A DNA stretch of 64,000 nt from Microbacterium galbinum (GCF_023101185.1 NZ_CP078077.1:434001-498000), one strand, 5' to 3'. Positions 37,270 through 46,284 are shown, counted from the first letter of the stretch. Numbers and translations are program-made. The notes: a model not told the origin generated them from the letters alone.

Positions 37270-38460
37270 ATGCGACGCCGCCGATCCCTGACCCGCCGCG
37301 GTGCGGGCGCGCTGGTCGCGGCACTGCTGTGCGTGATCGGAGCGAACCTCGTCGCCGCACCGATCCTGCTCTACATCGGAGTCCTGCTCGCCCTCCTCAC
37401 CGGCTTCTCGGCGCTCATGGCCTGGCTCCCGCGCCGCACGGGCACCGTCTCCCGACAGGTGTCGACCGACCTGCTCACGGTGTCGGAGACCTCGCGCGTC
37501 AGCATCCGCTTCGCCCTGCGCTCGCTGCGCGTGCCGCACGCGCTGTGGCACGACGTTCTGCCCGACGCCGTCAGCGGCGACGCCGGCGGCGAGTATCCGC
37601 CGCAGTCCGGGCAGCTCGGGTACCGCATCACGGGCGTGCGTCGCGGTGTCTGGCCGATCGGGCCGCTCGTGCTGCGCACCGTCGACCCCTTCGGCCTCGC
37701 GCAGCGCGAGCAGGAGTTCGGCGAGACGCGCACCGTCACGGTCGTACCCGAGGTCTTCGCGCTCGAGCCCCTCGCCGTGCGCGTCGGCGCGGCCGGAGGC
37801 ACGGCCCACACGTCGTCGACGCGCCTCGGCCAGGGCGCCGACAACCTCTCCCCCCGGTTCTACCTGCCGGGCGACTCGATGCGCCGCATCCACTGGCGTG
37901 CGACCGCGCACCGCGGGCAGCTCATGGTGCGACAGGAAGAGGAGGAGTCGAGCCCCGATGCGATCGTCGTGCTCGACCGCAGCGCCGAGCGGTGGGATCG
38001 ACCGGGGGACGACGCGGATGCCGCGTTCGAGGCCGCGGTCTCGCTCTGCGCCTCGTCGGCCGTGCATCTCGCCGACGAAGGGTACGGCGTCGACGTGATC
38101 GACAGCGCGGGCGTGCTGCTCGGCACCCTGCGCGGTCACGAGGACGACCGTGATGCGCTGCTCGTCGCCCTGGCACTGATCGCGCCGCGGGGCGACCACC
38201 GCGACGTGGCGACGCTGATCGGCGGCGCTCCTCCCGGCCCTCTGGTCTACATCACGGGCAGGCTGACGGAGGACGACGCGGCATCGTTGCGAACCGCCGG
38301 CGCGGCCGCGGGCATCCTCCTCGCCACCGGGCCCGAGCAGGGTGCGGCCGAGGCGGCGACGCGCAACGGCTGGTCGTTCGCCCCGCTCGGTGATGACGTC
38401 GCCGCGGCATGGGCGGACGCCCTCCCGGAGCGGATCGGAGTCGGCGATGTTCCGGGCTGA
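37270..38460 (+). CDS. DUF58 domain protein
   Basis: This 396-residue protein has two N-terminal membrane helices (about 12-55) and the DUF58 core SPRFYLPGDSMRRIHWRATA near residue 197. After that comes a VWA-like fold (DAIVVLDRSAERWD), a partial metal-site motif. Such proteins accompany MoxR and transglutaminase genes and are thought to act at the cell envelope. The start ATG is eight bases after the MoxR stop and the end overlaps the next gene by 14 bases. The function is inferred only from context. Confidence 0.9.
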   Translation: MRRRRSLTRRGAGALVAALLCVIGANLVAAPILLYIGVLLALLTGFSALMAWLPRRTGTVSRQVSTDLLTVSETSRVSIRFALRSLRVPHALWHDVLPDAVSGDAGGEYPPQSGQLGYRITGVRRGVWPIGPLVLRTVDPFGLAQREQEFGETRTVTVVPEVFALEPLAVRVGAAGGTAHTSSTRLGQGADNLSPRFYLPGDSMRRIHWRATAHRGQLMVRQEEEESSPDAIVVLDRSAERWDRPGDDADAAFEAAVSLCASSAVHLADEGYGVDVIDSAGVLLGTLRGHEDDRDALLVALALIAPRGDHRDVATLIGGAPPGPLVYITGRLTEDDAASLRTAGAAAGILLATGPEQGAAEAATRNGWSFAPLGDDVAAAWADALPERIGVGDVPG

Positions 38461-40729
38461 GCAGGCGACGGGCAGCGCCTCCCGACGATCACGCTCACGC
38501 TCGCGCTCCCGCTCGAAAGTCGCGTGGCACCGCGACGAGGAGACGCCCACGGCGATCCTCGCCCCGTCGGTGCTCGCGGCGGTCGGCGGTCTCGTCGCGA
38601 TGTGGCCCTTCACCTCGGTGATCGAGGCGGGCGCCTGGTCGTTCGCCGTCGTCGCGGCGGTCACGCTCCTCCCGTTGACCGGGCTCGTGATGCGCGTGCT
38701 GCTGCGTTACCGCCGCGCGTGGCTGCGCGATGTCGGCACCCTCCTCGTGCAACTGCTGGTCGCGATGGCGCTCGTCACCCAGGTGACGGCGGGCGACTCG
38801 GCGTTCTTCGGGATCATTCCGTCACCCGCCACGCTCTCGACGTTCGGCGCCTTGACGGGCGCGGCCTGGCAGGAGGTCGCGGTCGGGTCCGCGCCGCTCG
38901 CCGCCTCGCGCGGGCTCGCCGCGACGATGGCGCTCGGCTTCGCGATCGTCGCGGTGCTGCTCGATCAGCTGGCCGCGGCCCGTGCGGCGATCCTCCCGAT
39001 CCTCCTCGTCGGTCTCGTCGGATCCGTCCCGATGATCGTCACCCTCGGCGACGCGAACGTGGTCTGGTTCGTGCTCTTCGCCCTCTTCGTCCTCGCGCAG
39101 CTGCGCTACGCGACGCGCGCCGATCCGCAGACGCCGCGCCGCACCTCGGCATCCGTCGCGGTGGGCATCGGCGCCGCGGCGATCGCCGTGACGCTCGCCA
39201 TCGCACCCGGTCTGCCCCTCGCCGCCGGACTCACCGGCACCGGAACGGGCATCACGGTCGACGCATCACTGCGGCTCGGCGACGATCTGCGCCAGCCCAA
39301 CCCCGTCGAGGTGCTGACGGTCGCGACGGCGGGCGGCGCGGCGCCGTATCTGCGGCTCACGACCCTCTCCGACTTCGACGGCGAGGTGTGGCAGCCCGAC
39401 CGAGGCGGCCTGCAGTCGCAGGCCGACGGATTCGGCGACCCCGAGTGGGGTGCCGACGTCGAGGTGACGGAGACGACGACCTCGATCCGCATCCTGCGGA
39501 TGTCGAGCTCGTGGCTGCCCGTCCCCTACCCCGCGACCGACATCCAGGGCGTGCCCCGCGCCTGGCGGGTGATGCCCGACAACCGCACGCTGGTCTCGCG
39601 CAATGCGGATGCCGTCGGCGCCGACTACACCGTCTCCTCGGTGCGCGTGACCCCCACGCTCGAGCAGATCCGCGCGGTGTCGGCGGCGGAGTCCACCGCA
39701 GAGACCGATGATGTCGAGATCCCCGACATCGTCGGCGAGTTGGCCCGCGAGGTCACGGCAGACGAGGGTACCGACTACGACCGCCTGCTCGCCCTGCAGG
39801 ACTGGTTCCGCAGCGACTTCACGTACTCGCTCGACACCCCGGTCGAGGAGGACTTCGACGGCACGGGCGCAGAGGCCGTCGCCCGGTTCCTCGACGTGCG
39901 CTCGGGGTACTGCGTGCACTTCGCCGGCGCCTTCGCCCTGATGGCCGAGAGCCTCGGCATGGAGACCCGGATCGTCGTGGGGTACCTGCCCGGTTCGCTC
40001 ACCGGCGAGAAGCGCGGCGACGAGTCGATCTACTCCGTCACGAGCGATCGCCTGCACTCCTGGCCTGAGGTGCTCTTCCCGGGCATCGGCTGGGTGCCCT
40101 TCGAGCCTACGGCCTCGCTCGGGGTGCCGACCGAGTTCCGCACGGCGGTCACGGGTTCCCCGGGATCGGGCACCACGCCGTCGGGCACTCCCGAGACCAC
40201 GGCTCCACAGGCCGAGCAGACGACGGCCCCCGAGGTCGATCGTCAGGATGCCGGCGACAACAGCTCCTCCTCGGGCGAGCTGCGCACGGTCGACCCGACG
40301 CCGGTGATGTTCGTGATCCTCGGTGCGGTCGTGGTGCTGCTGCTCCCCGCGTTGATCCGCACCCTTGTTCGCGCCCGTCGCCGGGATCGCGCGCGCGACG
40401 GCGATGCGGGCGCCGCCTGGACCGAGGTGCGGAGCACACTCGTCGATCTCGGCATCCCGCCGTCGGATGCCGATTCGCCGCGCATGCGTGCGGCCGCGCT
40501 GATCCGCGAACGCGGCGTCGATGCGACGGCGATCGGACGCCTGGCCGATGCGGTCGAACGCGCGACCTATGCCCGATCCGGAGCGGATGCCGTCGACCTC
40601 GCGTCGGATCTGGGCACCGTGCTGCGCGATCTGCGGCGCAGCGTCGATGCACCGGCGCGCACCCGTGCACTCCTGGTGCCCCGCTCGCTCTTCGTCGCCC
40701 GGGGAGTCGACACGCTCGCCGCGACCTAG
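38447..40729 (+). CDS. TgpA-type transglutaminase-like membrane protein
   Basis: This 760-residue protein starts at ATG 38447 inside the end of the DUF58 gene, with GGAG seven bases upstream. A basic Arg/Ser-rich N-terminus precedes six membrane helices (about 30-250, TgpA N-terminal domain). The external transglutaminase core has the cysteine in RSGYCVHFAGAFALMAESLGM near 486, then DRLHSWPEV with His and Asp. A late membrane helix (about 620) and a cytoplasmic DUF4129 region follow. Homologues in Pseudomonas are essential, but the substrate is unknown. It forms an operon with MoxR and DUF58. Confidence 0.92.
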   Translation: MFRAEQATGSASRRSRSRSRSRSKVAWHRDEETPTAILAPSVLAAVGGLVAMWPFTSVIEAGAWSFAVVAAVTLLPLTGLVMRVLLRYRRAWLRDVGTLLVQLLVAMALVTQVTAGDSAFFGIIPSPATLSTFGALTGAAWQEVAVGSAPLAASRGLAATMALGFAIVAVLLDQLAAARAAILPILLVGLVGSVPMIVTLGDANVVWFVLFALFVLAQLRYATRADPQTPRRTSASVAVGIGAAAIAVTLAIAPGLPLAAGLTGTGTGITVDASLRLGDDLRQPNPVEVLTVATAGGAAPYLRLTTLSDFDGEVWQPDRGGLQSQADGFGDPEWGADVEVTETTTSIRILRMSSSWLPVPYPATDIQGVPRAWRVMPDNRTLVSRNADAVGADYTVSSVRVTPTLEQIRAVSAAESTAETDDVEIPDIVGELAREVTADEGTDYDRLLALQDWFRSDFTYSLDTPVEEDFDGTGAEAVARFLDVRSGYCVHFAGAFALMAESLGMETRIVVGYLPGSLTGEKRGDESIYSVTSDRLHSWPEVLFPGIGWVPFEPTASLGVPTEFRTAVTGSPGSGTTPSGTPETTAPQAEQTTAPEVDRQDAGDNSSSSGELRTVDPTPVMFVILGAVVVLLLPALIRTLVRARRRDRARDGDAGAAWTEVRSTLVDLGIPPSDADSPRMRAAALIRERGVDATAIGRLADAVERATYARSGADAVDLASDLGTVLRDLRRSVDAPARTRALLVPRSLFVARGVDTLAAT

Positions 40730-40735
40730 GGTCTC

Positions 40736-40785
40736 GACCGGTTCCGACCTATTCCGACCAATTCTGACCGGTTCCGACCGGTTCC
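40736..40785. repeat. Five-copy 10-bp tandem repeat
   Basis: Units read GACCGGTTCC, GACCTATTCC, GACCAATTCT, GACCGGTTCC, GACCGGTTCC in perfect phase. The array starts seven bases after the TgpA stop and lies between convergent genes. The ACCGGT core is self-complementary, so it could form alternative stems. Confidence 0.9.
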
Positions 40786-40803
40786 GGCCGTGGATGCGGT
40801 ACG

Positions 40804-41694
40804 TCAGGCTGCGTGCTGTGCGCAGGCAACGCGGTCGCAGTCCTCGCACACGACGAACTGCGTCCGGCACGAGAGGTCGGGGCAGTTCGCGGTGCGCGAG
40901 GTCGCGGCACCGCATCCGACGCACTCCCCGATCACGGCCGCATGATCGGAGAAGTCGATCGATCCGCGCTTGTCGAAGACGTACAGCGAGCCGTCCCACA
41001 GGCCGTCGTCGCCGTACTTCTCGCCGTAGCGCACGATCCCGCCCTCGAGCTGGTAGACCTCGCCGAACCCGCGCGCGGTCATGAGGCTCGACAGCACCTC
41101 GCACCGGATGCCGCCGGTGCAGTAGGTCACGACGGGCTTGCCCTTGAGGTCGTCGTAGGCGCCCGAGTCGAGCAGGTTGACGAAGTCGCGGGTGGTCTCG
41201 GTGTCGGGAACGACCGCGCCACGGAAACGCCCGATCTGCGCCTCGAGCGCGTTGCGGCCGTCGAAGAAGACGACGTCGTCGCCACGCTCGGCGACCAGGT
41301 CGTGCAGCTCCTCCGGGCTCAGGCGGGTGCCGCCGCCGACGACGCCGTTCTCGTCGACCCTCAGCTCTCCCGGGGCGCCGAACGAGACGATCTCGTCGCG
41401 CACCTTCACGCTCAGCTTCGGGAAGTCGAGGCTGCGCCCCTCGGCATCGACGCCGGTGCCCTCGCTCCACTTGATGTCGGCGTTCTTGAAGGGCGCGTAC
41501 GAGCGGAAGGAGCGCGCCCATTTCTTGAGCGCGGGCAGATCGCCGCCGAGGGTGCCGTTCACTCCGTCGCCCGAGATCAGCAGCCGTCCGCGCAGACGCA
41601 GCGCCTCGCCGAGGTCGCGCTGCCACACCCGGATCGCATCGGGGTCGGCGAGCGGGGTGAAGACGTAGAAGAGAACGATCTTGGGGGTTGCCAC
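40804..41694 (-). CDS. trhO: tRNA uridine hydroxylase / rhodanese-related TrhO
   Basis: This 296-residue protein matches the TrhO (YceA) family, which makes 5-hydroxyuridine at tRNA position 34. An N-terminal UPF0176 domain ([22 protein letters not shown]) is followed by a rhodanese domain with [15 protein letters not shown], where Cys is catalytic. The C-terminal tail has six cysteines ([23 protein letters not shown]), a likely zinc site. The start is GTG 41694 with TACGAT (41706-41701) exactly six bases upstream, so it is leaderless; earlier ATG codons run into tRNA-Ser. It is convergent with the TgpA gene. Confidence 0.9.
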   Translation of the reverse strand: MATPKIVLFYVFTPLADPDAIRVWQRDLGEALRLRGRLLISGDGVNGTLGGDLPALKKWARSFRSYAPFKNADIKWSEGTGVDAEGRSLDFPKLSVKVRDEIVSFGAPGELRVDENGVVGGGTRLSPEELHDLVAERGDDVVFFDGRNALEAQIGRFRGAVVPDTETTRDFVNLLDSGAYDDLKGKPVVTYCTGGIRCEVLSSLMTARGFGEVYQLEGGIVRYGEKYGDDGLWDGSLYVFDKRGSIDFSDHAAVIGECVGCGAATSRTANCPDLSCRTQFVVCEDCDRVACAQHAA

Positions 41695-41759
41695 CTCAAG
41701 ATCGTACGCCGCGTCACGGAGCATCTGCCGCATCGGATAGGATGGACAAGTTGTTCCCT

Positions 41760-41847
41760 GGTGACGTGTCCGAGCGGCCGAAGGAGCACGCTTGGAAAGC
41801 GTGTGTTGTGCAAGCAACCGCGGGTTCGAATCCCGCCGTCACCGCCA
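41760..41847 (+). tRNA. tRNA-Ser (anticodon GGA)
   Basis: This 88-base class II tRNA includes CCA. Acceptor arms GGTGACG and CGTCACC pair fully. The anticodon loop TTGGAAA gives GGA, which reads UCC and UCU. A long variable arm (TGTTGTGCAAGCAA) and the T-arm GGTTCGAATCC are present. TAGGAT at 41738-41743 is a likely -10. Confidence 0.97.
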
Positions 41848-41854
41848 GATGACG

Positions 41855-41890
41855 AAGAAGGCTCCGCATTCGTGCGGGGCCTTCTTGTTT
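41855..41890 (+). terminator. Terminator after tRNA-Ser
   Basis: A 14-bp stem (AAGAAGGCTCCGCA, TTCG loop, TGCGGGGCCTTCTT with one G-U pair) is followed by GTTT. It starts eight bases after the tRNA. Confidence 0.9.
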
Positions 41891-41947
41891 CCGAGGTGCG
41901 GGGTGTCCACCGCGACGACGTCCGTGGCGATCAGCCTGACGCCCGCG

Positions 41948-42133
41948 TCATCCGCCCGACGGGTTCTCGAGGGGCATTCCGTCGTCGTCGGTGCTCTCGT
42001 CCCTGAGCATCTTCTCGGTCTCCTCTGAGGCTCCGGTCTGCTCCGAAGCTCCGTTCTCCGACGCGCCACCGGATGCGGCGCCTGCGTCGTCATTCGTCCC
42101 GGGGGTTCCCTGCGTGTTGTGCGAATCGTTCAT
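41948..42133 (-). CDS. Small acidic disordered protein
   Basis: This 61-residue frame (MNDSHNTQGTPGTNDDAG...) is rich in Gly, Ser, Glu, Asp and Thr, with no hydrophobic core, and ends MPLENPSGG. GGAG lies eight bases before ATG. Its composition is unlike translated noise in this high-GC DNA, which is usually Arg-rich. I do not recognise a family. It sits alone between tRNA-Ser and the GNAT gene. Confidence 0.55.
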   Translation of the reverse strand: MNDSHNTQGTPGTNDDAGAASGGASENGASEQTGASEETEKMLRDESTDDDGMPLENPSGG

Positions 42134-42261
42134 GGCCCAGCTCCGATCTGTCGCGAACCATGAACGTTACGGGCGCCGTCGCTCCCCCCACAGGGCGTTG
42201 ACCTGCCCGGACGCCAGCGAGACACTACCTTCCGCGCACGCGCCCGTTCGAGGGGAGAGCC

Positions 42262-42864
42262 TCAGCCCGCGAACGTCACGCCGTAGCTCTGCCCGCCCGG
42301 GGCGGTCGGGAGCGGCGTCATGCCGAGGCGCTCGTAGAAGGCCGCGGCACCGGTGTTCGCCGGATCCATCCCGAGGTGCAGCCCCTTCACGCCGCGACGC
42401 GAGAGCTCGTCGAACAGCGTCTCGATGAGTCGGCGGCCGAGGCCCTGCCCCTGCGTCTCCGGCAGCAGATCGATGTGCAGATGAGCAGGGTACGCAGCGG
42501 CGTTCGGCTCGGCGCCGGGCCGGCGACCGTAGGCGTACGCGAGCATCTTCTCCTCGCGCGTCTGCGGCTCGGCGGGCTGCGGGAAGCGGTCGGCGAACCG
42601 CGGCCACCATTCGTCGCGGAACCACTGCTCGAAGGCATCCGTGTCATCGGTCGCGACGATGTACCCGATCACGCGGCCGTCGTCCGATTCGACGACCCAC
42701 GCCAGGCTCGGGTTGCGCTCGACGTACGGCACCGCGAACAGCAGGCCCCAGAGCTCGTCGTCGGAGAACACACCGGTGGCGTCCTCCCCCGCATCGGCGG
42801 TGCGCACGCAGACATCGAACAGCGACGCGCGATCGGACGGACGGTACGGGCGGATGCTCGACAC
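42262..42864 (-). CDS. GNAT family N-acetyltransferase
   Basis: This 200-residue protein has an N-terminal SIRPYRPSDRASLFDVC, a central beta region (LAWVVESDDGRVIGYIVATDD), and the acetyl-CoA loop LPETQGQGLGRRLIETLFDELSR near residue 133 (Q/R-x-x-G-x-G/A motif). The end GAAAFYERLGM is also typical. It begins with GTG 42864 behind GAGGAG. The insert QTREEKMLAYAYGRRPG is found in GNATs related to hexosaminidase-associated acetyltransferases. The substrate is unknown. It is nine bases downstream of the PAP2 gene. Confidence 0.9.
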   Translation of the reverse strand: MSSIRPYRPSDRASLFDVCVRTADAGEDATGVFSDDELWGLLFAVPYVERNPSLAWVVESDDGRVIGYIVATDDTDAFEQWFRDEWWPRFADRFPQPAEPQTREEKMLAYAYGRRPGAEPNAAAYPAHLHIDLLPETQGQGLGRRLIETLFDELSRRGVKGLHLGMDPANTGAAAFYERLGMTPLPTAPGGQSYGVTFAG

Positions 42865-42873
42865 GGGGACTCC

Positions 42874-43539
42874 TCAGTGAGTGGGTGCGTCGGTGAGTGG
42901 GGCGTCGTCCAGACTATCGGCGGGCGGTTCCGCCGCGCCGGGGCGCCGCACCCACGGCAGCAGCCACGCCGCCAGCAGCAGCACGACCCCGGCCCCGAGC
43001 AGAGCGCCGCCGATCGTGTCGGTCGCCCAGTGCACCGAGAGGAAGGTGCGCGACAGCGCCATCAGCGCGATCCACAGCGCCCCCGCGATCCGGATCCACA
43101 CATTCGGGAACAGCACGGCGAAGACGAAAGCGAGTGTCGCGGCGTTCGCAGTGTGCCCGGAGGGGAACGACCCGTAGTCGCTGAGCACCAGCATGTCCTC
43201 CGGCCGCGCGCGCCCGAAGAGGTGCTTGAGCAGCTGCACCGCTCCCGCGCTCGCGAGGAACGCGAGCGCCGCGAACACGCCAGATCTCCAGCGGCGTGCC
43301 AGCAGGAACGAGATGATCACGACGAGCGGCACGAGATACACCGCGACCCACCCGCCGCCGACCGTGTCGAGGGCGTGCGCGAAGGCGACCAGTCCCTCCG
43401 AGCGGAACGACACCACGACGTCGTTCCACCAGGCGTCGACCACGAACGGGTGCGCGACCCCGAGGGTGATCAGCGCCCCCAGCGCGAAGGTCAGCGCGAC
43501 GCACCCGACACCCGACCACACCAGCATCCGCCTGTCCAT
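42874..43539 (-). CDS. PAP2 family membrane phosphatase
   Basis: This 221-residue protein has six membrane helices and the three phosphatase motifs: KHLFGRARPED near 105, GSFPSGHTANA near 125, and SRTFLSVHWATDTIGG near 170, with all catalytic residues present. Such enzymes dephosphorylate lipids such as undecaprenyl pyrophosphate or phosphatidic acid. The start ATG 43539 (MDRRMLVW) is chosen because earlier codons give an Arg/Pro-rich stretch without a ribosome site. CAGAAT lies six bases upstream, possibly a -10. Co-directional with the GNAT gene. Confidence 0.9.
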   Translation of the reverse strand: MDRRMLVWSGVGCVALTFALGALITLGVAHPFVVDAWWNDVVVSFRSEGLVAFAHALDTVGGGWVAVYLVPLVVIISFLLARRWRSGVFAALAFLASAGAVQLLKHLFGRARPEDMLVLSDYGSFPSGHTANAATLAFVFAVLFPNVWIRIAGALWIALMALSRTFLSVHWATDTIGGALLGAGVVLLLAAWLLPWVRRPGAAEPPADSLDDAPLTDAPTH

Positions 43540-43591
43540 CGCCCCATTCTGTCGGAGCGCGCCTGGGAACCCGGGAGGTGCGCCCGCCGCG

Positions 43592-44962
43592 TCAGGGAGT
43601 GAGCAGGCCGACGGTGCGCGGGCGCACGACGAACCAGAGCGCGAGGATGCCGATCGCCGCACACCCGGCCATCACCGCGGCCATCGTCGTGGCCGTGATG
43701 CCCGCGTCGTGAGAGACCCACCCGACGACCGGCGAGATGAGGCCGGCGACGCCGAAGTTCGTCGCGCCGAGGATCGAGGCCGCGGTCCCGGCCGCCTTCC
43801 CGTGGCGGTCGAGCGCCAGCACCTGCACGTTCGGGAACGTGAAGCCGCACGCGGTCATGAAGACGAACAGCGGGATGACGGTGCCCCACAGCCCGAGTCC
43901 GAGCTGGTCGGTCACGATGATCGCGGTGCCCGCGAGCAGCAGCACCGAGGTCGAGTACGCGAGCACCCACTGCGGGCCGAAGCGCGCGGCGAGGCGCGAG
44001 GCGGTCTGCACGCCGACGACGACGCCGAGCGAGTTCACGGCGAAGAGCAGACCGTACTGCTGCGGGTCGAGACCATGCGTCTGCTGGAACAGGAACGGCG
44101 AGGCCGACAGGTACGAGAAGAGGCCCGAGAAGGTCATGCCGCCGATCACGAGCACCCCGAGGAACACGCGGTCGGAGAGCACCGAGCGGTAGCGCTGCAG
44201 CACCGTGGCGCCGCCGCCCTGACGACGGGCCGCGGGGAGGGTCTCGGGGATGAAGATCAGGGTCGAGATCAGCATCACGACGCCGTAGGCCGCGAGCACA
44301 CCGAAGATGCCGCGCCAGGGCATGAGCGTCAGCAGCCACGAACCGATCAGTGGGGCGACGACGGGCGCGACGCCCGAGACGAGCGCGAGGCGCGAGAGCA
44401 TCACCACGAGTCGGCGCCCGCCGAACAGGTCGCGCACGATCGCCATCGCGACCACACCGCCGGCCGCGGCGCCCATGCCCATGAGCACGCGCGAGGCGCT
44501 GAGCAGCTCGAGCGTGGGCGCGAACGCGGCGGCGAGGCTCGCGAGCACGTGCAGCGCCGTCACGATGATGAGCGGGAGTCGTCGGCCGATCTTGTCGCTG
44601 AGCGGACCGACGAGCAGCTGCCCCACCGCGAAGCCGATCATGGTTCCGGTCAGCGTGAGCTGGATCGCCGCGGCGGTCGTCTGGAAGTCCTCTTCGAGCA
44701 CCGGGAAGGCCGGGAGGTAGAGGTCGATCGTGAACGGCCCGAGGGCAGTGAGCGCTCCGAGGAGGATGATGTACAGCGCGCGTCGGCCGTTCGAGATCGA
44801 GTCTCCCGGGTGCAGCATGATCGGCGCCGTGGTCGGGTTGGACCCGAGCGTGCGGATCGCTCCCGTCGCGGCGGGGATGCGGATGCTGCCGGTCGCGGTG
44901 CGTTCGGGCGCGGCGTGTGCGGGGATCGTCGGGACGGAGTCGGTGCGAGGAGCGTCGGGCAC
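43592..44962 (-). CDS. Bcr/CflA-type multidrug efflux MFS transporter
   Basis: This 456-residue transporter has a 50-residue Pro/Thr-rich cytoplasmic start and then 12 membrane helices. The MFS motif A is VGQLLVGPLSDKIGRRLPL, and the first helix ILLGALTALGPFTIDLYLPAFP has the TxDMYLPA-like pattern of Bcr/CflA (DHA1) drug pumps. The start is GTG 44962, with GAAAGG five to eight bases upstream. Upstream are a 16-bp palindrome at the likely transcription start and a -10 TAGAAT (45021-45016). No regulator gene is adjacent. Substrates such as bicyclomycin or chloramphenicol are family-based guesses. Confidence 0.92.
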   Translation of the reverse strand: MPDAPRTDSVPTIPAHAAPERTATGSIRIPAATGAIRTLGSNPTTAPIMLHPGDSISNGRRALYIILLGALTALGPFTIDLYLPAFPVLEEDFQTTAAAIQLTLTGTMIGFAVGQLLVGPLSDKIGRRLPLIIVTALHVLASLAAAFAPTLELLSASRVLMGMGAAAGGVVAMAIVRDLFGGRRLVVMLSRLALVSGVAPVVAPLIGSWLLTLMPWRGIFGVLAAYGVVMLISTLIFIPETLPAARRQGGGATVLQRYRSVLSDRVFLGVLVIGGMTFSGLFSYLSASPFLFQQTHGLDPQQYGLLFAVNSLGVVVGVQTASRLAARFGPQWVLAYSTSVLLLAGTAIIVTDQLGLGLWGTVIPLFVFMTACGFTFPNVQVLALDRHGKAAGTAASILGATNFGVAGLISPVVGWVSHDAGITATTMAAVMAGCAAIGILALWFVVRPRTVGLLTP

Positions 44963-44989
44963 GACGGCCTTTCGGAGCGGGGGCGGACG

Positions 44990-45005
44990 GTCGAATCGAT
45001 TCGAC
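44990..45005. promoter_or_regulatory. 16-bp palindrome, candidate operator of the MFS gene
   Basis: GTCGAATCGATTCGAC is a perfect palindrome 28 bases before the MFS start. It lies just downstream of a minus-strand -10 TAGAAT (45021-45016), a position from which a repressor could block transcription. Confidence 0.6.
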
Positions 45006-45045
45006 CCAGCCACCCATTCTACGGGCACGCCCGCCGCAGGCGTGC

Positions 45046-45112
45046 CGAGACACCACATCCGCGACGAGACACCATGGCCCCCGCGGTGTCTCGCGAGGGA
45101 TGTGGTGTCTCG
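45046..45112. repeat. Nested inverted repeat with four CGAGACACC units
   Basis: CGAGACACC occurs at 45046-45054 and 45065-45073, and its complement GGTGTCTCG at 45085-45093 and 45104-45112. The outer units extend to CGAGACACCACATC and its complement. Folded, this gives a 28-base arm with only the middle five unpaired. It lies 17 bases after the metB stop and may serve as its terminator. Confidence 0.85.
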
Positions 45113-45129
45113 CGCTCCGACGCCCCGCG

Positions 45130-46284
45130 TCAGGAACCGATGCGGGCGAGCCCCTGCTCGAGGTCGGCGATCAGGTCGCGCACGTCCTCGATGCCGACCG
45201 ACAGGCGCACGACGTTCTCCGGAACCGCGAGCGCGGTACCGCGCACCGAGGCGTGCGTCATGTCCGGCGGGTAGCCGATCAGCGACTCGACGCCGCCGAG
45301 CGACTCCGCGAGCTGGAAGATCTCCGTCGACTCCGCGAACGCCTTGGCTGCGTCGGGGCCCGCGGCGAGGGCGAGCGACAGCATGCCGCCGAAGCCGCTC
45401 ATCTGGCGGGCCGCGATGTCATGGCCCGGGTGCGAAGCGAGACCCGGGTAGAAGACGCGCTCGAACTCGGGACGGCTCTCGGCCCACTCGGCGATCGCCT
45501 GAGCGTTCTCGGAGTGCTGCCGCACGCGCACCGCGAGGGTCTTGATGCCGCGAGTGGTGAGCCAGGCGTCGAGCGGGGCCGACACGGCCCCCACGGCGAA
45601 CTGCTGGAACTTGATCGCGTCGAAGTGGGTGTCGTCGCCGAACACCACCGCGCCGCCCAGCACGTCGGAGTGCCCACCGAGGTACTTGGTGGTCGAGTGC
45701 ACGACCAGGTCGGCGCCGAGCGCGAGCGGCTGCTGCAGCGCCGGCGAGGCGAACGTGTTGTCGACCACGACGACGGCGCCGGCCGCGTGCGCGACCTCCG
45801 CGACGACCGCGATGTCGACGATCTTGAGCAGCGGGTTGCTGGGCGTCTCGAGCCAGACGATCTTGGTCTCGGGGCGGATCGCCGCGCGCACCTCGTCGAG
45901 GTCGCCGAGCTCGACCGTGGTGGTCTCGATGCCCCACGGCGCGAGCACGCGGGTGAGCAGGCGGTAGGTGCCGCCGTAGACGTCGTTGCCGAGCACGACG
46001 TGGTCGCCCGGCTTCAGGATGCCGCGCAGCAGCGCATCTTCGGCGGCGAGCCCCGAGGCGAACGACAGCGCCGAGGCGCCGCCCTCGAGGGCGGCGAGCT
46101 GGGTCTCGAGCGACGACCGGGTGGGGTTGCCCGCGCGGTTGTACTCGTAGCCCTCGCGGAAGCCGCCGATGCCGTCCTGCACGTGCGTGGAGGCCTGGTA
46201 GATCGGCGGGATGATCGCACCGGTGCGGGGATCGGGTTCCTGACCTGCGTGGATGGCTCGGGTGGCGAAGGAGTGCTCGGACAT
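45130..46284 (-). CDS. metB: Cystathionine gamma-synthase/lyase family enzyme
   Basis: This 384-residue PLP enzyme belongs to the Cys/Met metabolism family. The lysine-bearing block is ADLVVHSTTKYLGGHSDVLGG near residue 195. Also present are ATRAIHAGQEPDPRTGAIIPP, YNRAGNPTRSSLE, and the late VESLIGYPPDMTHASV. As MetB it joins acylhomoserine and cysteine; as MetC or CGL it cleaves cystathionine. Being next to a cystathionine beta-synthase, it may work in reverse transsulfuration. TAGGCT lies seven bases before ATG 46284, so the mRNA may be leaderless, although GAGGGG is also present. Confidence 0.92.
   Translation of the reverse strand: MSEHSFATRAIHAGQEPDPRTGAIIPPIYQASTHVQDGIGGFREGYEYNRAGNPTRSSLETQLAALEGGASALSFASGLAAEDALLRGILKPGDHVVLGNDVYGGTYRLLTRVLAPWGIETTTVELGDLDEVRAAIRPETKIVWLETPSNPLLKIVDIAVVAEVAHAAGAVVVVDNTFASPALQQPLALGADLVVHSTTKYLGGHSDVLGGAVVFGDDTHFDAIKFQQFAVGAVSAPLDAWLTTRGIKTLAVRVRQHSENAQAIAEWAESRPEFERVFYPGLASHPGHDIAARQMSGFGGMLSLALAAGPDAAKAFAESTEIFQLAESLGGVESLIGYPPDMTHASVRGTALAVPENVVRLSVGIEDVRDLIADLEQGLARIGS

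Noticed and set aside
40736..40785. The 10-bp tandem repeat as a CRISPR array
   Set aside because: Units are 10 bp with no spacers and no cas genes are present.
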